Shown here one piece after another: positions 1 to 8,844 of a stretch of 23,987 nt of DNA (positions are counted from its first letter, which is position 1; each line of letters opens with the position of its first letter). Origin of the DNA: Lomentospora prolificans (taxonomy: Eukaryota; Ascomycota; Sordariomycetes; Microascales; Microascaceae); contig CM055862.1 in the NCBI GenBank assembly GCA_029532625.1, positions 1-23,987 on the forward strand. Reading direction: 5' to 3'. The position numbers and the translations under genes were made by a program. The notes beneath the pieces were generated by a model. That model was not told where the DNA came from, did not search any database, and saw only the letters and a program-made list of their open reading frames with translations.

Positions 1-632
1 ATAAACTTTAACTTATTAAATATATTTTTTCTAATAAATTTATTGAAAGATAAATTACAATAATTGATTATACTGTTTAATAATTCAAATTCAAATTGAA
101 AGAATTTTTTTCTTTCTAATATAAATTTGTTTTTTAAAAAACTTTTTATCAATTTATTTTTAAGAATATTTATTCTATTTTCTATAAAATTTTTTTGTAT
201 ATCTAATATATTAGATTTTAAACTTTCAAAATATCTTTTACTTTTTATATATCTTTTAAATAAAGTTTTCTTTTGAGTATTGACAACATATAAAGTTATA
301 ATAGCTTTATTATTAGTATGTTTTATTTCTACATCACTTACATATATTCTTCTTAATAAAGAATGTCTTCTTTTAAGAGACATATGTTTTAAATGAACAA
401 ATTTATTTTTAAAATGTAAATTAAAATAAGATTGAATTATTTTATTTAAATTTATATCATTTGATGGTATATTCTTTATACTATTTTTATTATAAAAGTA
501 TGCAGTGTTTTTTCACTCTTTTGAAACTGGAGCTTCATATTTTTCTCTATAATCACTCAATTTTAAATTAAAAGGTATAAGTTTATATTTATTATTAATA
601 TTATTACTAAATATTTTTAATTTATTATTCAT
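1..632 (-). CDS. rps3: Ribosomal protein S3, N-terminal part (gene wraps round the window ends)
   Basis: This is the first about 210 codons of the mitochondrial small-subunit protein S3, starting at ATG 632-630. The frame stays open to base 1 with one internal TGA read as Trp (...SKEWKNTAYF...). The product is lysine- and asparagine-rich and basic, as fungal mitochondrial S3 proteins are. It lies inside the group I intron of rnl, the usual location in Pezizomycotina. The gene continues at base 23987 and ends at 23206. Joining the two parts gives 1414 nt, one base more than a multiple of three. Dropping one base at the junction, or from the adjacent run of eight A (coding strand), restores a continuous frame of about 470 codons. 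The break is therefore either a linearisation or homopolymer artefact, or a real frameshift. The identity is secure from the C-terminal part; this half is assigned by continuity. Confidence 0.85.
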
Positions 633-872
633 ATTTATAAATAAAATTTATCTTTTTTGTTATTTTCTATTAAAATTATATATAATAAAAATGTTGGGTG
701 TTATAAAGGATTATTGTTAGCATAACTCACCTTATAGTCGTTGAACGTTTTTATCTTTATTAAATATGCTAAGATAAACTTCGCTTCAAATTTACTTTAA
801 TAAGTAATTCTTGAATTTAACCCAATTTATTATCAATAATTACATTTATCATATAATTATTAAAGGACAAAC
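1..872 (-). other. Group I intron in rnl, 5' part
   Basis: The intron starts right after the rnl exon sequence ending CTAGGGAT (exon end at 873), which supplies the terminal U expected before a group I intron. It contains a match to the conserved R core element, GTTCAACGACTA, as the reverse complement of 735-746. The rps3 reading frame starts at 632. The intron continues across the window ends to 23119, giving about 1741 nt. The insertion site is the domain V position commonly called mL2450, shared with the yeast omega intron. Exon boundaries are read from rRNA conservation and should be right to within a base or two. Confidence 0.88.
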
Positions 873-3330
873 ATCCCTAGCGTAGCTTTTCCTATAATCC
901 AAGATCTTTCCTTATTGCATCTTGTGATCCTACGCCCTGCTTACGCAACTGTAAGATTTGTTGTTAATCAAACAGTAAGGCACGATTTAGCCGTTGAGCC
1001 TATTAAGTAATAATCAATATTATTATAAAATATAATAACTAAGAAAATATTAGAAATACTCATAATATTTTCATTACATCTAATCTCGTGTTAGATAAAA
1101 TCGTACCTAAATTCTATTTAAACTATATTAAATGAATATCTGATCGTGCAGATAAGACAAATAATTAAATAAGATAAAATACAGTAAACTGTATAATATA
1201 ACAAACAATATTAAAATGAATACATTTTGTACTCATACATTGTTAATATTAGACACTCCCATTTACTCTTTATGGGGTCTGTGCCCCGCATAAACTGTCT
1301 CCTAGCAATAAGTTCCTTACCTAAGGCCGCTCTTTCGAGCTGAACTAGGTTGATTCACTAATATTAAAAATATTCCTAAATCAATTCATAAATACGGAAG
1401 AAATATAAAGGATTTTCATTTTTATTTATTAATGTACCTTATAATCTAAACATATTTGTTTCCGTACCCTATAATTAGTAACAGTAAAGCTGCATAGGGT
1501 CTTCTCGTCCAACTAGAGGTAAACTGTATCTTCACAGTTATTCCAAGTTCACTGAGTCAATCATAGAGACAGCTGTTGTATCGTTAAATCATTCATGCAA
1601 GACCGCATTTAACGGCCAAGGCATTTCGCTACCTTAGGACCCTCACGTTAAGGCCGCCATTAACCGGGGGTTCCGTCAACACCAAACTCTCTTAAAAAAT
1701 TCAGTTATATCTGTTAACCAGCCGGGATTGGGCAGACATCACACTCAATACTTAGATTTTTAATCTTTGAGCAAAGTGCTGTGTTTTAATTAAACAGTCG
1801 TACAACACTATTTCATGCTTCTTCCTTTTTACTTGATATTAATCAAGACTAATGAGACCTCCTTATTCCGAAGTTACGTAGTCATTTTGCCGAGTTCCTT
1901 TATGATTGTTAGCTCATTTTACGCCTTCGTATACTCTACTAGCTTACTTTTTTCAGTTTCTAGGTACGGTTATTTTATTACATAATTTATGTAATATATT
2001 ACTACTTTTCCAGCACATTTAACACTTAAAAATGTTGTTGTTCAGTAATAAAGATTTTCTCATCATCAAAATCTTTAGATTTTTGATTTAGAGGCCGTTA
2101 CTTAAAAATCCATAAGCTTTAGGCGGAGAATCCATTTTAATCATGTATGGTTAATTAAAACCGATGATTACTTCTTCTTATTCGTTACTAATGTCACCAT
2201 TCTCACTTGAGTTATCATGTTATACCTTTCTTTAAAAAAGAAAAATCTAATATTAACTCAACGTTCTGCTACCCCATAAAATAACAATAAATTATTATTT
2301 ATTGTTAAATATGGACAAGATGTCGGTATATTGTTTAGATCCGTTAAATTTTCGATGCTTCTAAAAATTAACAAGCGCTCTGTTACGAATTCATAAAATT
2401 ATGGCTGCTTCTAAGCCCATCTTCTTGTCGACTCAAATAGAAACCTTCTTAATTTCACTTAACTAATAATTTTGGAACCTTAAATCTTGTTCTGGGCTGT
2501 TTCCCTTTTGACATACAACCTTAGCACTCTATGTCTGATAATTCAATATTCATCTTTGCCATTCCGAGTCTACATACTCACCGATAAAATCTTCACGATC
2601 CCCCGATATATACAAATCAAAATGTATTTTAATAATTTAAATTATTACATCTTGTCTGAGATTAAGTTCTGTACCTGCTAAGATGTTACTTGAATTGCCT
2701 ACTTTTATAGGTTTCGCAGAAAACCAGCTATCCTGGTCAGTTTTGTCTTTCACTAAACTTACCATAATTCTTCGGATATCTATGCAACGATATACCGTTC
2801 GGACTGTTTACATCCTGATCATGGTAAGATCACCAGGCTTCGGGTCTAACTTTAGACACTTATCATTTTTTTGATAATTGGTTTAACTACGCTTAAACTT
2901 GCATCTAAAGTTAACTTGGTGACCCATTATGCAAAAGGTACGTTCTTGCTTAAATTGCTCGAACTGCTTATAAAACTACTATTTCAAATTATTATTTCCC
3001 TCACGGTACTTATGTTCACTATCGCTTATGTATAATATTTAGCCTTTGAGGAAGGTTCCCCATTAAATTCAAACTGATTTTGATCAATTCTACTTTTTTT
3101 CTAACTTATATTGTTATAGGCTTTTCTACTTTCGTTCACACTAATCATAGAATCTCTTTTGATTTCTTTTCCTGAAGTTACTAAGATATTTCAATTCACT
3201 TCGTTTACTAAAAAATTTCTCTTAGAGTTAATATTTAATTAATAAATTAAACCTCTGTTATACATAGCATGAATATCCATAATAGTCTCTTTGTATACTT
3301 ATATGTATTATATACATATTTTATATATCT
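873..3330 (-). rRNA. rnl: Large-subunit ribosomal RNA, 5' exon
   Basis: This is the 5' five-sixths of the mitochondrial 23S-like rRNA. Near the 5' end the strand reads GAATTGAAATATCTTAGTAA followed by AGGAAAAGAAATCAA, a well-conserved domain I stretch. Close to the 3' end, 873-960 carries the domain V segment ending GCTACGCTAGGGAT, where the intron interrupts it. The 5' end at about 3330 is estimated; trnP ends at 3363, leaving little room upstream. Short plus-strand reading frames across 2487-2874 are antisense shadows of this rRNA. Confidence 0.92.
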
Positions 3331-3362
3331 ATTACATTACATTTCTACTTAATATAAAAATA

Positions 3363-3437
3363 TTCGGATTATTATGATTCGAACATAACTATTCCTCGAC
3401 CCAAACGAGGCGCCTAACCAACCTGGCTCTAATCCGA
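3363..3437 (-). tRNA. trnP(ugg): tRNA-Pro (UGG)
   Basis: Acceptor TCGGATT pairs perfectly with AATCCGA. The anticodon arm is CCTCG-TTTGGGT-CGAGG, giving UGG, and the T arm is TTATG-TTCGAAT-CATAA. The discriminator is A. It is the last tRNA before the rnl 5' end in circular order. Confidence 0.95.
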
Positions 3438-3442
3438 TTTTT

Positions 3443-3513
3443 CGCTCCTAAGATGAATCGAACATCTATCATGATATTAACAGTATCAAGCTCTACCGTT
3501 GAGCTATAGAAGC
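3443..3513 (-). tRNA. trnN(guu): tRNA-Asn (GUU)
   Basis: Acceptor GCTTCTA pairs with TAGGAGC (one G-U). The D stem is GCTC/GAGC, the anticodon arm TGATA-CTGTTAA-TATCA (GUU), and the T arm AGATG-TTCGATT-CATCT. The discriminator is G, as is usual for Asn. Confidence 0.95.
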
Positions 3514-3515
3514 TT

Positions 3516-3602
3516 CAGAGAATATGGGATTCGAACCCATGATAAATATTATTTATAACTAAACTCAAGTTAGTCGCTTTAAACCAACTCAGCCAATTCT
3601 CT
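3516..3602 (-). tRNA. trnS(uga): tRNA-Ser (UGA), copy 1
   Basis: This is a class II tRNA with a perfect acceptor, AGAGAAT/ATTCTCT. The anticodon arm is ACTAA-CTTGAGT-TTAGT, giving UGA. It has a long variable arm that can pair ATAAAT with ATTTAT, a T arm ATGGG-TTCGAAT-CCCAT, and discriminator G. A second trnS(UGA) lies one base upstream on the transcript (3604-3692). The two are nearly identical from the D arm through the anticodon loop but differ in acceptor, variable and T arms. Confidence 0.93.
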
Positions 3603-3603
3603 T

Positions 3604-3692
3604 CAGGAGGTGAGAGATTCGAACTCTCGAAGGATTTATATTCCTTAATTAAACTCAAGTTAATCGCTTTAAACCAACTCAGCCAACTTCCT
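3604..3692 (-). tRNA. trnS(uga): tRNA-Ser (UGA), copy 2
   Basis: This class II tRNA has anticodon arm ATTAA-CTTGAGT-TTAAT (UGA), variable-arm stem AAGGA/TCCTT, T arm GAGAG-TTCGAAT-CTCTC and discriminator G. The acceptor AGGAAGT/ACCTCCT has one A-C mismatch. Every helix can otherwise form, so it looks potentially functional. Having two genes for the same anticodon side by side suggests a duplication followed by divergence of the 3' half. Confidence 0.87.
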
Positions 3693-3694
3693 TT

Positions 3695-3765
3695 TAATTC
3701 TTTCAAGAGTCGAACTTGAATTTCATTCTTATCAAAAATGCACTTTACCCTTAAGTTAAAGAATT
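3695..3765 (-). tRNA. trnI(gau): tRNA-Ile (GAU)
   Basis: The acceptor is AATTCTT/AAGAATT and the D stem ACTT/AAGT. The anticodon arm is CATTT-TTGATAA-GAATG, giving GAU. The T arm is TCAAG-TTCGACT-CTTGA and the discriminator is A. Confidence 0.94.
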
Positions 3766-3837
3766 TGAGAAATAGGCGATTTGAACGCCTAACCTTTCGT
3801 GTGTAAAACGACTGCTCTACCATTGAGCTAATCTCTC
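3766..3837 (-). tRNA. trnV(uac): tRNA-Val (UAC)
   Basis: Acceptor GAGAGAT pairs with ATTTCTC (one G-U). The D stem is GCTC/GAGC. The anticodon loop TTTACAC gives UAC, on a stem with four clear pairs. The T arm is AGGCG-TTCAAAT-CGCCT. It abuts trnI and lies 9 bases past the nad6 stop codon. Confidence 0.93.
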
Positions 3838-3846
3838 TTAGAGGAT

Positions 3847-4503
3847 TTATTTTTTTAATGTTATTATTATAGCTCCTACCATGGCTAATAATAATATAAA
3901 TCCTGTCATAATTAATCATATATTATAACTTGTATATAATATAGTACCTATATTAGATATATTATTTACATCCATTAAATTACCATTTCAATCATTACTA
4001 CTAGCGAAAAATATTTCATTTTTGTTTGATGATATATCTTTTATAGATGAATTTCCATTATATTTATGGAAAGATATATTATATAAAGTATTATTTATAT
4101 TTGTAGAATAATTGTTTAATACTGCTATACTATAAGGTAATACTTGGAATATAGCATAACTCAAGAAAATTGCTATAATTAAAGCTAAAGGTATACTATT
4201 TGTATTATTATTTTGTAATTCACTTATTCTTATATTTATTAACATAAGTATGAATAAGAATAAAATAGATACTGCACCTACATAAATTATTAAATAAGAT
4301 AATCCTATAAAACTTAGACCTACTAAAATTAAATAAGAAGAAATTCCTCCAAATAATCCTATTAAAAACAATATAGATATTATTGGGTTTTTAGTTATAA
4401 TAATACATATACCAGATATAATTGTAAATATAGATATAATATCTAATGCTTCTACACTATATTTATTAGTAAATATTTCGTTAACAATAAATAAATTGTT
4501 CAT
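3847..4503 (-). CDS. nad6: NADH dehydrogenase subunit 6
   Basis: This is a 218-residue membrane subunit of respiratory complex I, in the proton-pumping arm. The start is ATG 4503 (MNNLFIVNEIFTN) and the stop TAA 3847-3849. The central part carries the characteristic ND6 helix GLSFIGLSYLIIYVGAVSIL, followed by a polar, Asn-rich loop. A hydrophobic C-terminal helix, MTGFILLLAMVGAIIITLKK, closes the protein. Two in-frame TGA codons near residues 172 and 199 are read as Trp; with the standard code the protein would lose this helix. It lies between the degenerate trnS copy and trnV on the shared strand. Confidence 0.96.
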
Positions 4504-4646
4504 TTTAAATTTTTAAAGTTAAAATCCAAAGGAATTTTTTTATAATAAAGATAATCAATATTATCTAAAATAAAGAATATATTATTATTCCTTATATGTT
4601 AATTAACATAATACTATTTCGTTGGAATAGAGTTATTTCTATTTGA
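4504..4646 (-). other. AT-rich spacer upstream of nad6
   Basis: This 143-base spacer between the degenerate trnS copy and the nad6 start is very AT-rich. It has no open frame of note and no convincing RNA fold. It presumably forms the nad6 5' leader once the upstream tRNA-like elements are processed. Confidence 0.6.
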
Positions 4647-4727
4647 GGAGAGAAGAATGATTCGAACATTCAGGTGTTATTACACAATATTCAGATGATA
4701 TCTCGTCTTACCAATGACAATTCTTCC
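4647..4727 (-). pseudogene. Degenerate tRNA-Ser-like copy, anticodon position reads UCU
   Basis: This is an 81-base class II tRNA body closely matching trnS at 5000-5080: same length, and the same D arm and variable arm (GTGT-AATA-ACAC). It has accumulated defects. The acceptor GGAAGAA/TTCTCTC has an A-C mismatch and a G-U pair. The discriminator is C instead of G. The anticodon loop is CATCTGA, so position 33 is A rather than the near-universal U, and positions 34-36 read UCU. The stems GATAT/ATATT and GAATG/CATTC still form. A regular trnR(UCU) exists at about 12258-12330, so this copy is not needed for Arg. A tRNA pseudogene is most likely, though an active odd tRNA is not excluded. Confidence 0.6.
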
Positions 4728-4743
4728 TCTTACCTAAACGGCA

Positions 4744-4814
4744 TGAGTTAGACCGGACTTGAACCAGTATTTACTTTCTTGTAGATAAGTACTTTACCAT
4801 TAAGCTACTAAATC
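4744..4814 (-). pseudogene. Degenerate tRNA-Asp-like copy
   Basis: The first 28 bases are identical to trnD (4926-4997), and the acceptor (GATTTAG/CTAACTC, one mismatch), D arm and T arm (ACTGG-TTCAAGT-CCGGT) can form. The anticodon arm cannot fold normally. A standard 5-bp stem with a 7-base loop would contain two mismatches and put ACA in the anticodon. The best stem, TACTT/AAGTA, leaves a 10-base loop. The copy is one base shorter than trnD between the D and T arms. Best read as a pseudogene from a duplication that also produced the neighbouring trnS-like copy. Confidence 0.6.
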
Positions 4815-4925
4815 TCATTTAATATTTCAAATCAAAATAGGTTTTTTACAAACATTATAAAATATTTGTGAAATAATATAGAACTAGTAAATTGTCAAAA
4901 TCTTTGCAGTTTACCTTTATTAATT

Positions 4926-4997
4926 CGAATTAGACCGGATTCGAACCGGCATCTCCTTCCGTGACAGGGAAGTACTTTACCATTAAGCTACTAAATC
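4926..4997 (-). tRNA. trnD(guc): tRNA-Asp (GUC)
   Basis: The acceptor GATTTAG/CTAATTC has one T-T mismatch. The D stem is GCTT/AAGT, the anticodon arm CTTCC-CTGTCAC-GGAAG (GUC), and the T arm GCCGG-TTCGAAT-CCGGT. The discriminator is G, as expected for Asp. This is the only intact Asp tRNA; it is two bases from trnS. Confidence 0.93.
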
Positions 4998-4999
4998 TT

Positions 5000-5080
5000 C
5001 GGAAGAAGAGTGATTCGAACACTCCGGTGTTATTACACAATATTTAGTAGATATCCCGTCCTACCAATGACAATTCTTCC
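5000..5080 (-). tRNA. trnS: tRNA-Ser for AGY codons, with anticodon ACU
   Basis: This class II tRNA has a perfect acceptor GGAAGAA/TTCTTCC, D stem GTC/GAC, long variable arm GTGT-AATA-ACAC, T arm GAGTG-TTCGAAT-CACTC and discriminator G, all typical of serine. The anticodon arm GATAT-CTACTAA-ATATT places ACU at positions 34-36, where fungal mitochondrial genes normally have GCU. No other trnS for AGY codons is present. AGU codons are visibly common in the protein genes here. The gene identity is firm; the A at position 34 is the oddity. Confidence 0.85.
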
Positions 5081-5129
5081 TTTAAAAAAGATATAGATAT
5101 TAATATCTAGAGTAAATATAATACTTCTA

Positions 5130-5200
5130 CGCAATTAGTTGGACTCGAACCAACAATCCTCGTGTGGAAGACGATAGGTTTACCATTAACCTATAATTGC
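5130..5200 (-). tRNA. trnG(ucc): tRNA-Gly (UCC)
   Basis: Acceptor GCAATTA pairs perfectly with TAATTGC. The anticodon loop CTTCCAC gives UCC, on a stem whose four inner pairs are TCGT/ACGA. The T arm is GTTGG-TTCGAGT-CCAAC. Confidence 0.93.
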
Positions 5201-5218
5201 TTATATTGTATAATATCA

Positions 5219-5290
5219 TAGGATTTGCAGGATTCGAACCTACATCTTAATGATTAAAAGTCATTTGCATTACCATTATACTAAAATCCC
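5219..5290 (-). tRNA. trnK(uuu): tRNA-Lys (UUU)
   Basis: The acceptor is GGGATTT/AAATCCT with a G-U first pair. The anticodon arm is AATGA-CTTTTAA-TCATT (UUU) and the T arm GTAGG-TTCGAAT-CCTGC. The discriminator is A. It follows the cox3 stop codon by 16 bases. Confidence 0.94.
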
Positions 5291-5306
5291 TTTGAAAAGT
5301 TAGAAT

Positions 5307-6116
5307 CTAACTTCCTCAGTAGTAAATTGATATATATAATATTAATCATACTACATCAACAAAATGTCAGTATAAAATACCAGCTTCATATCCTACATGG
5401 TGATGATCTGTTAAATGATATGCATATATTCTTCATAAACCTACAGCTAAGAATATAGTTCCAATTATAACGTGGAATCCGTGGAAACCTGTTCCAAAAT
5501 AGAAACATGATCCAAATACACCATCACTTATAGTAAATGATGATACGTTATATTCTACAACTTGGAATAATGTAAATATTATAGCTAGAACTACTGAAGC
5601 TGCTGTACCATATAAACTTCCAGCTCTATCTCCTTTTATTAATGCATGGTGTCCATATGTAATAGTTGCACCACTTGATAATAAAATTATTGTATTAAGC
5701 AATGGTAATTCAAATGGGTTTATAGGATCTATTCCCATAGGTGGTCATTGAGCTCCTAATTCAACAGTTGGTGTTAATGCACTGTGGAAAAATGCTCAGA
5801 AAATAGCTAAGAAGAATAAAGCTTCAGAAGCTATAAATAATAGAACACCTAAGTTTATTCCTTTTTGTACTGCAAATGTATGATCTCCTAAAAATGTACC
5901 TTCTGTTATTATATCTCTAAATCATAAAGACATAGAAGATATAACTAATACAAGAGCCACGTATCATAATATATATGAATTATGGAAGTTATGCATAGAT
6001 AAAGCAGCTGTGAATGCTAAACTAGCTAAACTAACACTAGTGTATAAAGGTCAAGGTGAAGGAGATACTAAATGATAAGGATGAAATTGAAAATTACTTC
6101 TTATAGTAGTAGACAT
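5307..6116 (-). CDS. cox3: Cytochrome c oxidase subunit 3
   Basis: This 269-residue core subunit of complex IV runs from ATG 6116 (MSTTIRSNFQFHPYHLVSPS) to TAG 5307-5309. The HPYHLV start, the FLGDHT and AIFWAFFHSAL stretches, the HHALIKGDR loop, GTGFHGFHVIIGTIFL and the closing YEAGILYWHFVDVVW are all classic Cox3 features. The last residues YISIYYWGS are reached only if TGA is Trp. Length matches fungal homologues. It has no introns. trnY lies upstream and trnK downstream, so the mRNA ends can be made by tRNA excision (inference). Confidence 0.98.
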
Positions 6117-6186
6117 CTTGTTTTAATTTTTAAAATTGCTCTTTCACACATATATTAATAAGTATACTGTAGGATATAAACCTACA

Positions 6187-6272
6187 TAGGAAGAAAAGGA
6201 CTCGAACCTTTGATAGCAGTTAGCTATTGAGTTTACAGCTCAACCCGTCATACCTACAAACGGGACCTTCCT
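6187..6272 (-). tRNA. trnY(gua): tRNA-Tyr (GUA)
   Basis: This class II tRNA has acceptor AGGAAGG/TCTTCCT (one G-U), anticodon arm TTGAG-CTGTAAA-CTCAA (GUA) and a long variable arm pairing ATAGC with GCTAT. The T arm is AAAGG-TTCGAGT-CCTTT and the discriminator A. It sits between rns and cox3. Confidence 0.95.
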
Positions 6273-6324
6273 TTTGGTTATATTTATATAGTAAAACTTT
6301 ATAAATATATTATATTGTTATGGT

Positions 6325-7790
6325 TAATCAATCCCGTGCAACTTCCACTACACGAACCGTATTTCGACTTAACACTGATTAGAGTCTCGCATTCGGTGAA
6401 TTCCACTATAAAGGTCTAATCATAATTATTATATTTTTATAGTAAAAGAGCAAACTTATTGCGCAGTACTCCTTTCAGCATGTGACGAGTGGTTAGTACC
6501 AATCCGAGGTTGTATTCACCGTGACATGGTGATTCACGATTACTAGCAATTACTTATTCATATAGTCGAATTTCAGACTACAATCCTTCTCACTAAATTT
6601 TGTATCCTATTTTTTGAGATTAGCTTAAATTCACATTTTTGCATCTCTTTGTTTAGGAGTATTGCGGCACGTTTATAGCCCACAATATTAGGGCCATGAT
6701 GACTTGTCTTTGTCCCCTTTATTATTTCCGGTATACAGAAAAAATGCTCTATGAAAAAATTTATAAATAGAGATAGGGATTCCGTTAATTACATGGAGAA
6801 ACCACAGTTTCACAACATTAACTGAAAACAGCCGTGCAACACCTGTAACTTAATTTAAATTAAGTATTCAAATTGTGGTAAGGTTTTTCGTGGATCATCG
6901 AATTAAATAACATACTTCACTACTGGTGTCAGAAACGGTCTAGTGATTTCAGTTCCAGTGTTGCCACTTTACTCTTGAGGTGAAATGCTTACACTTTCAT
7001 TTATAGACCAAATAATTATCTAATCTATGGCATTCATCATTGTCTGCAAAGACTACTAGGGTACCTAATCCTGTTCGTTCTCTGTGCCTTCGCCCTTTAA
7101 CGTCAGTTTTTACATAGAAGACTGCCTTCGCCTTTACCAGTCCCTAGAGTATCACAGAATTTCATCTCTCCACTTAAAAGTACTGTACTTCTTACATAAA
7201 ACTCTAGCCAAATACTACTTTTTATAAAGTCATTTTGGCCGTCTAGGTGCCCTTTAAACCTACTTAAGATGAATAACACTCGTCTCTTACGTATTACCGC
7301 GACTGCTGGCACGTAATTAGTCAAGACTATTTATATATATTGTCATTATCAATATATAGACAAAACTTCATTTGACAACCAATTGTCGTTTCCCTAAGTT
7401 GCCAGTTCGGCCGTTAGGCCATTGACCAAAATTCCTCACTGCTGTGCATATTTGCATTGGGGTTTTTTCAGACCCAATGTGGTCGATCAACCTCTCAGTT
7501 ACGACTAAGAAAATTTACAGCTTGTTAAGCCATTACCTTAACAACTACCTTTTTCTATGATATTTATCGTCCTCTCAAAGCGGCGGTAATATTACCACCT
7601 TTGTTATTATAAGGGATCTTGTTACTCCCTTACTTCAAGGTAGGCAAAAATATCTCATACTCACCCTTACACCACTATTAATTTAATTTTTCAATTGTAT
7701 TAATCGTACGATTAGCATGTGTCAAGCACTTAGACAGCGTTCAATCAGAGCTATCACCAAACTCATCTAAAATTTTTGACATGAAATCTA
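6325..7790 (-). rRNA. rns: Small-subunit ribosomal RNA
   Basis: This is the mitochondrial 16S-like rRNA. Conserved landmarks on the minus strand are GATTGAACGCTG near the 5' end (about 7735-7750), the 530 loop GTGCCAGCAGTCGCGGTAAT (about 7290-7312), GGTACCCTAGTAGTC of the 790 loop (about 7050-7065), and GCTAGTAATCGTGAATCA with GTCACGGTGAATAC (about 6510-6550). The 3' end carries GTCGAAATACGG and CACGGGATTG, which correspond to the decoding helix and last helix. The ends are estimates, good to perhaps 20 bases at 3' and 40 at 5'. A minus-strand reading frame at 7103-7324 is fortuitous. No intron is seen. Confidence 0.94.
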
Positions 7791-8036
7791 TCATATCACT
7801 TATTAATATAAACATCATGTTGGATAAAGACAAGCTTTTTTCTGCTAAAAGTTATTAATAAAGTATTTTTTAGTTTAGGATTAGTAATCAGAAAATTATA
7901 TTTGTTTAACAATAAATTGTTTATATAATTAGATTAATTTCTATATAATACCTTTATATTTATACATATATACTTAGAACTTTTCTATTTCTTTATCACT
8001 AACACAGGAATTAATTTATACAAGTTGTTATTTGTA
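7791..8036 (-). other. AT-rich spacer between atp6 and rns
   Basis: About 246 bases separate the atp6 stop from the estimated rns 5' end. Part near 7791-7830 may belong to the rns 5' end or its precursor. I see no tRNA and no credible reading frame. A promoter for rns could lie here, but no consensus known to me is visible. Confidence 0.5.
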
Positions 8037-8822
8037 CTAGTGAAGATCTAAACCATCTTTTATATAACTACTTGATAAAACAACGAAAACTTGAGCTTGA
8101 ATAAATGCAATACCAAATTCTAATCCTGAGAAAGCAACTATAAATGCTAATGGTACTAATCCTAAGAAGAAGAATACAATACCAGAAGTCATTATATTGT
8201 AAGTGAAACCTGCTAATATGTTTAATAACATATGACCAGAAAGTATATTAGCTGCTAATCTAAGTCCTAGAGAGATATTTCTAGCTAAATATGAAACAAA
8301 TTCTATGAAAACTAATAAAGGTAATAAAGCTAAAGGACAACCAGCAGGAACTAATAATGAAAAGAATTTTAACCCGTGTTTTTGGAATCCTAAAATAGTA
8401 GCACCTAATACTATTGTGAAACTAAGGAAGAAAGTTAAAACGAAATGACTTGTAGAAGCAAAACTGTAAGGTACTAATCCGATTAAGTTATTTATTAATA
8501 TAAATATAAATAAAGTATATATAAATGGGAAATATATTTGACCTGTTTTTGCGTTAATTTGACTTATAACTATACTTTGAATAGTTGCATATAATGATTC
8601 TTGACCTATTGATCATTTATCACCTATTAATTTATTATAATTTACACTTAATAAACTTATTAATAGTATAAATACTGTACCTATTACTAAATATAATCCT
8701 ATATTAGTTAAAGATAATTGTAAATTATTTAAGAATGATAATTTTATGTTGAAAAAATCTCTTATTTCAAATTGAGTTAAGGGATTTGTAAAATATGTAG
8801 AAATGATATTATTTTGTATCAT
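8037..8822 (-). CDS. atp6: ATP synthase subunit a (F0 subunit 6)
   Basis: This 261-residue subunit forms the proton half-channels next to the c-ring of ATP synthase. It starts at ATG 8822 (MIQNNIISTYFTNPLTQFEI) and ends at TAG 8037-8039. The NPLTQFEIRDFF segment near residues 13-24 resembles the start of mature fungal Atp6, so the first residues are probably removed. The essential arginine is R188 in SLGLRLAANILSGHMLL, and the C-terminal helix contains GLEFGIAFIQAQVFVVL. Length fits the family. TGA at residue 70 is Trp. atp8 lies 114 bases upstream, the usual pairing. Confidence 0.97.
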
Positions 8823-8844
8823 AAATTTTTTTGGTATATCATTG

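Noticed and set aside
1..872. Homing endonuclease (LAGLIDADG or GIY-YIG) in the rnl intron
   Set aside because: The only reading frame in the intron is rps3; no endonuclease motif is visible in either part.
2487..2874. Two plus-strand reading frames of about 64 codons
   Set aside because: They lie antisense to conserved rnl sequence, and their products resemble no known mitochondrial protein.
3515..3919. Minus-strand frame of 134 codons
   Set aside because: It runs through five tRNA genes and the end of nad6 in another frame. The peptide repeats (SWFKAINLSL and SWFKATNLSL) are just the two trnS(UGA) copies translated.
4504..5218. CRISPR-like or tandem repeat array, from the repeated short blocks
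   Set aside because: The repeated blocks are tRNA arms of the trnS/trnD copies and their degenerate partners.
7103..7324. Minus-strand reading frame of 73 codons
   Set aside because: It lies inside rns and covers the 530-loop region; the open frame is fortuitous.
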